The notes below the pieces were generated by a model. That model was not told where the DNA came from. It worked only from the letters and a program-made list of their open reading frames with translations, and searched no databases. A program made the translations under genes and the position numbers. From positions 1 through 64,000 of the forward strand of contig JAHHIB010000004.1 in assembly GCA_019359075.1 (NCBI GenBank): 64,000 bases of DNA, written 5' to 3'. The DNA is from Kalymmatonema hyalinum WJT4-NPBG1 (GTDB lineage: Bacteria > Cyanobacteriota > Cyanobacteriia > Cyanobacteriales > Nostocaceae). Below, one piece after another: positions 62,598 to 64,000 of this stretch. Positions within the stretch are counted from its first letter, which is position 1. Each line of letters begins with the position of its first letter.

Positions 62598-64000
62598 TCA
62601 TGCAATTGCTTTAGGTTGAAATTTACGCAAACGCAGAGCATTTGTGACAACAGAAACTGAGCTAAATGCCATTGCTGCACCTGCAATGATGGGATTAAGT
62701 AACCAACCGAAGACGGGGAAAAGAAGACCTGCTGCAATCGGAATTCCAGCAACGTTGTAAATAAAGGCAAACAATAGGTTTTGGCGGATGTTACGAATCG
62801 TAGCGCGGCTGAGTTGAATGGCGGTGACAATACCTTGCAAATCCCCAGAGATGAGTGTGATGTCACTAGCGGCGATCGCCACATCTGTACCAGTACCAAT
62901 TGCAATTCCCACATCAGCTTGAGCTAGGGCTGGTGCATCATTGATACCATCACCAACCATTGCTACAATCTTTCCTTCTGATTGCAGTTTCTGCACCGTA
63001 GCAGCTTTTTGGTCGGGACGGACTTCAGCAAGGACACGTTTGATACCAACTTCACGAGCAATGCTTTCTGCGGTACGGCGATTGTCTCCCGTAAGCATCA
63101 CGACTTCCAAACGAAGTTTTTGCAATGCTCTTACCGCTTGGGCAGAAGTGGGTTTAATGGCATCAGAAATGCCCATCAATCCTTGAATTTCCCCATCAAC
63201 TGCAATCCAAATCGCCGTCTTGCCCAAATATTCCAAACGTTCTTTGTCGTGTTGTAGGGCTTGGGTATCAATGCCCAATTCTTCCATCCAGTGTTGTGTG
63301 CCAATTTGCACTCGGCGGTTAGAAGCTATACCTTGTACACCACTACCTGCAATTGCTTCAAACTCCCTCACATCTGCTAACGCCACTTCTTGGGATTGGG
63401 CGTATCTCACAACTGCTTCTGCCAGTGGATGTTCAGAATTACGTTCTACAGATGCCGCTAATTGTAGCAGCTTGATTTCGTTACCATTAGCACTGCCTTT
63501 AATTGTAACAAAATCCGTCACTGTGGGTTGACCTTGGGTAATCGTTCCGGTTTTGTCCAACACGATTGTTTGAATCTTGTGCGCCACTTCCAGGCTTTCG
63601 GCTCCCTTAATTAAAATGCCGTTTTCTGCACCTTTGCCTGTTCCTACCATGATAGAAGTTGGTGTGGCTAAACCCAACGCACAAGGACAAGCGATAATCA
63701 GTACCCCAACTGTGGCGATCAGCGCTAAAGTCGGATTGCCCATGAAGTTGAACCAGATGATAAAAGTCAGGAGGGCGATCGCAATCACCACAGGCACAAA
63801 CCATCCGGTTACTTGGTCTGCTAATCGTTGAATTGGAGCTTTGGAACCTTGAGCCTGCTGCACGAGTTGAACAATCTGTGCCAACACGGTGTCTTTTCCG
63901 ACTCGTGTCGCCCGGAACTTGAAACTCCCAGTTTTGTTGATAGTGGCTCCAATCACTTCAGAGCCCGGTTGTTTTTTGACAGCCACACTTTCCCCAGTCA
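62598..64000 (-). CDS. Copper-translocating P1B-type ATPase, 3' part (N-terminus beyond window)
   Basis: The frame is open to the window edge. It begins inside the actuator TGES motif (reads [12 protein letters not shown]), followed by CPC in the membrane helix ([15 protein letters not shown]), the phosphorylation site [15 protein letters not shown] (HP locus), [20 protein letters not shown] and the C-terminal helices ([20 protein letters not shown]). CPC and HP residues mark a monovalent-copper P1B-1 ATPase (PacS/CtaA/CopA type). The N-terminal metal-binding domains are not visible. Confidence 0.94.
   Translation of the reverse strand, partial: TGESVAVKKQPGSEVIGATINKTGSFKFRATRVGKDTVLAQIVQLVQQAQGSKAPIQRLADQVTGWFVPVVIAIALLTFIIWFNFMGNPTLALIATVGVLIIACPCALGLATPTSIMVGTGKGAENGILIKGAESLEVAHKIQTIVLDKTGTITQGQPTVTDFVTIKGSANGNEIKLLQLAASVERNSEHPLAEAVVRYAQSQEVALADVREFEAIAGSGVQGIASNRRVQIGTQHWMEELGIDTQALQHDKERLEYLGKTAIWIAVDGEIQGLMGISDAIKPTSAQAVRALQKLRLEVVMLTGDNRRTAESIAREVGIKRVLAEVRPDQKAATVQKLQSEGKIVAMVGDGINDAPALAQADVGIAIGTGTDVAIAASDITLISGDLQGIVTAIQLSRATIRNIRQNLLFAFIYNVAGIPIAAGLLFPVFGWLLNPIIAGAAMAFSSVSVVTNALRLRKFQPKAIA

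Overview
The window comes from a filamentous heterocystous-type cyanobacterium (order Nostocales or close relatives). Supporting signs are photosystem I psaD, ferredoxin-thioredoxin reductase ftrV, cyanobacteria-only families (DUF2973/DUF2605, DUF4168, DUF3011), abundant HIP1 octamers (GCGATCGC), heptanucleotide short tandem repeats (CTGATAA and AACAGTG types), several Uma2-family genes, and IS630, TnpB and RAYT elements. All assignments rest on reading the sequence and on remembered family features. No database search was run.

Layout. 1-5.2 kb: the end of an IS630 transposase, an EACC1-like conflict-system protein, tRNA-Ser(GGA), a ferredoxin/nuclease pair, two unknown coupled genes, a secreted DUF3011 protein with a repetitive tail, and a frameshifted RAYT transposase with REP-like palindromes. 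5.2-10 kb: an inositol-phosphatase-family enzyme, a TnpB element inserted exactly against the start codon of a J-domain/TPR gene, and hisZ. 10-16 kb: two tandem FG-GAP/VCBS propeller paralogues and murE. 16-20.4 kb: small secreted or membrane proteins, a GNAT acetyltransferase, a decayed duplicate of part of mutL with expanded 21-bp repeats, and a VapBC module. 20.5-31.4 kb: a membrane protein, a truncated Uma2 gene, mutL with a repeat-derived insertion, an adenosine-deaminase-like enzyme, purA, rplY, an APH-like/P-loop kinase fusion, YdcF and ftrV. 31.6-36 kb: a degenerate STAND NTPase cluster, one member split from a two-blade WD40 remnant. 36-45.7 kb: Uma2 genes, a PP2C phosphatase, an NfeD/SPFH pair, zur, purS-purQ, a decayed toxin-antitoxin locus, trpE and psaD. 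45.8-57.5 kb: a DICT-GAF histidine kinase, a 1.45-kb gene-free stretch, a GT4 glycosyltransferase, an amylo-glucosidase-like hydrolase, the DUF2973/DUF2605 pair and thrS. 57.5-60.2 kb: a ParE-type toxin-antitoxin pair, then a type II restriction-modification system with a controller protein and recognisable C-boxes. 60.3-64 kb: a PrxQ-type peroxiredoxin, a PNPOx-family stress protein, and a metal module (MerR regulator, small membrane protein, CPC-type copper P-ATPase cut by the window edge).

Most chromosomal genes are housekeeping and are separated by repeat-rich spacers. The main theme is how repeats and mobile DNA remodel coding sequence. A palindromic element sits in frame in three unrelated genes. 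A 7-residue/21-bp repeat is inserted into MutL, and a second expanded copy lies 4 kb away. A TnpB element supplies the only visible ribosome binding site of its neighbour. Several defence or addiction loci (RAYT, RelE-type toxin-antitoxin, STAND-WD40, Uma2) show specific, readable lesions.
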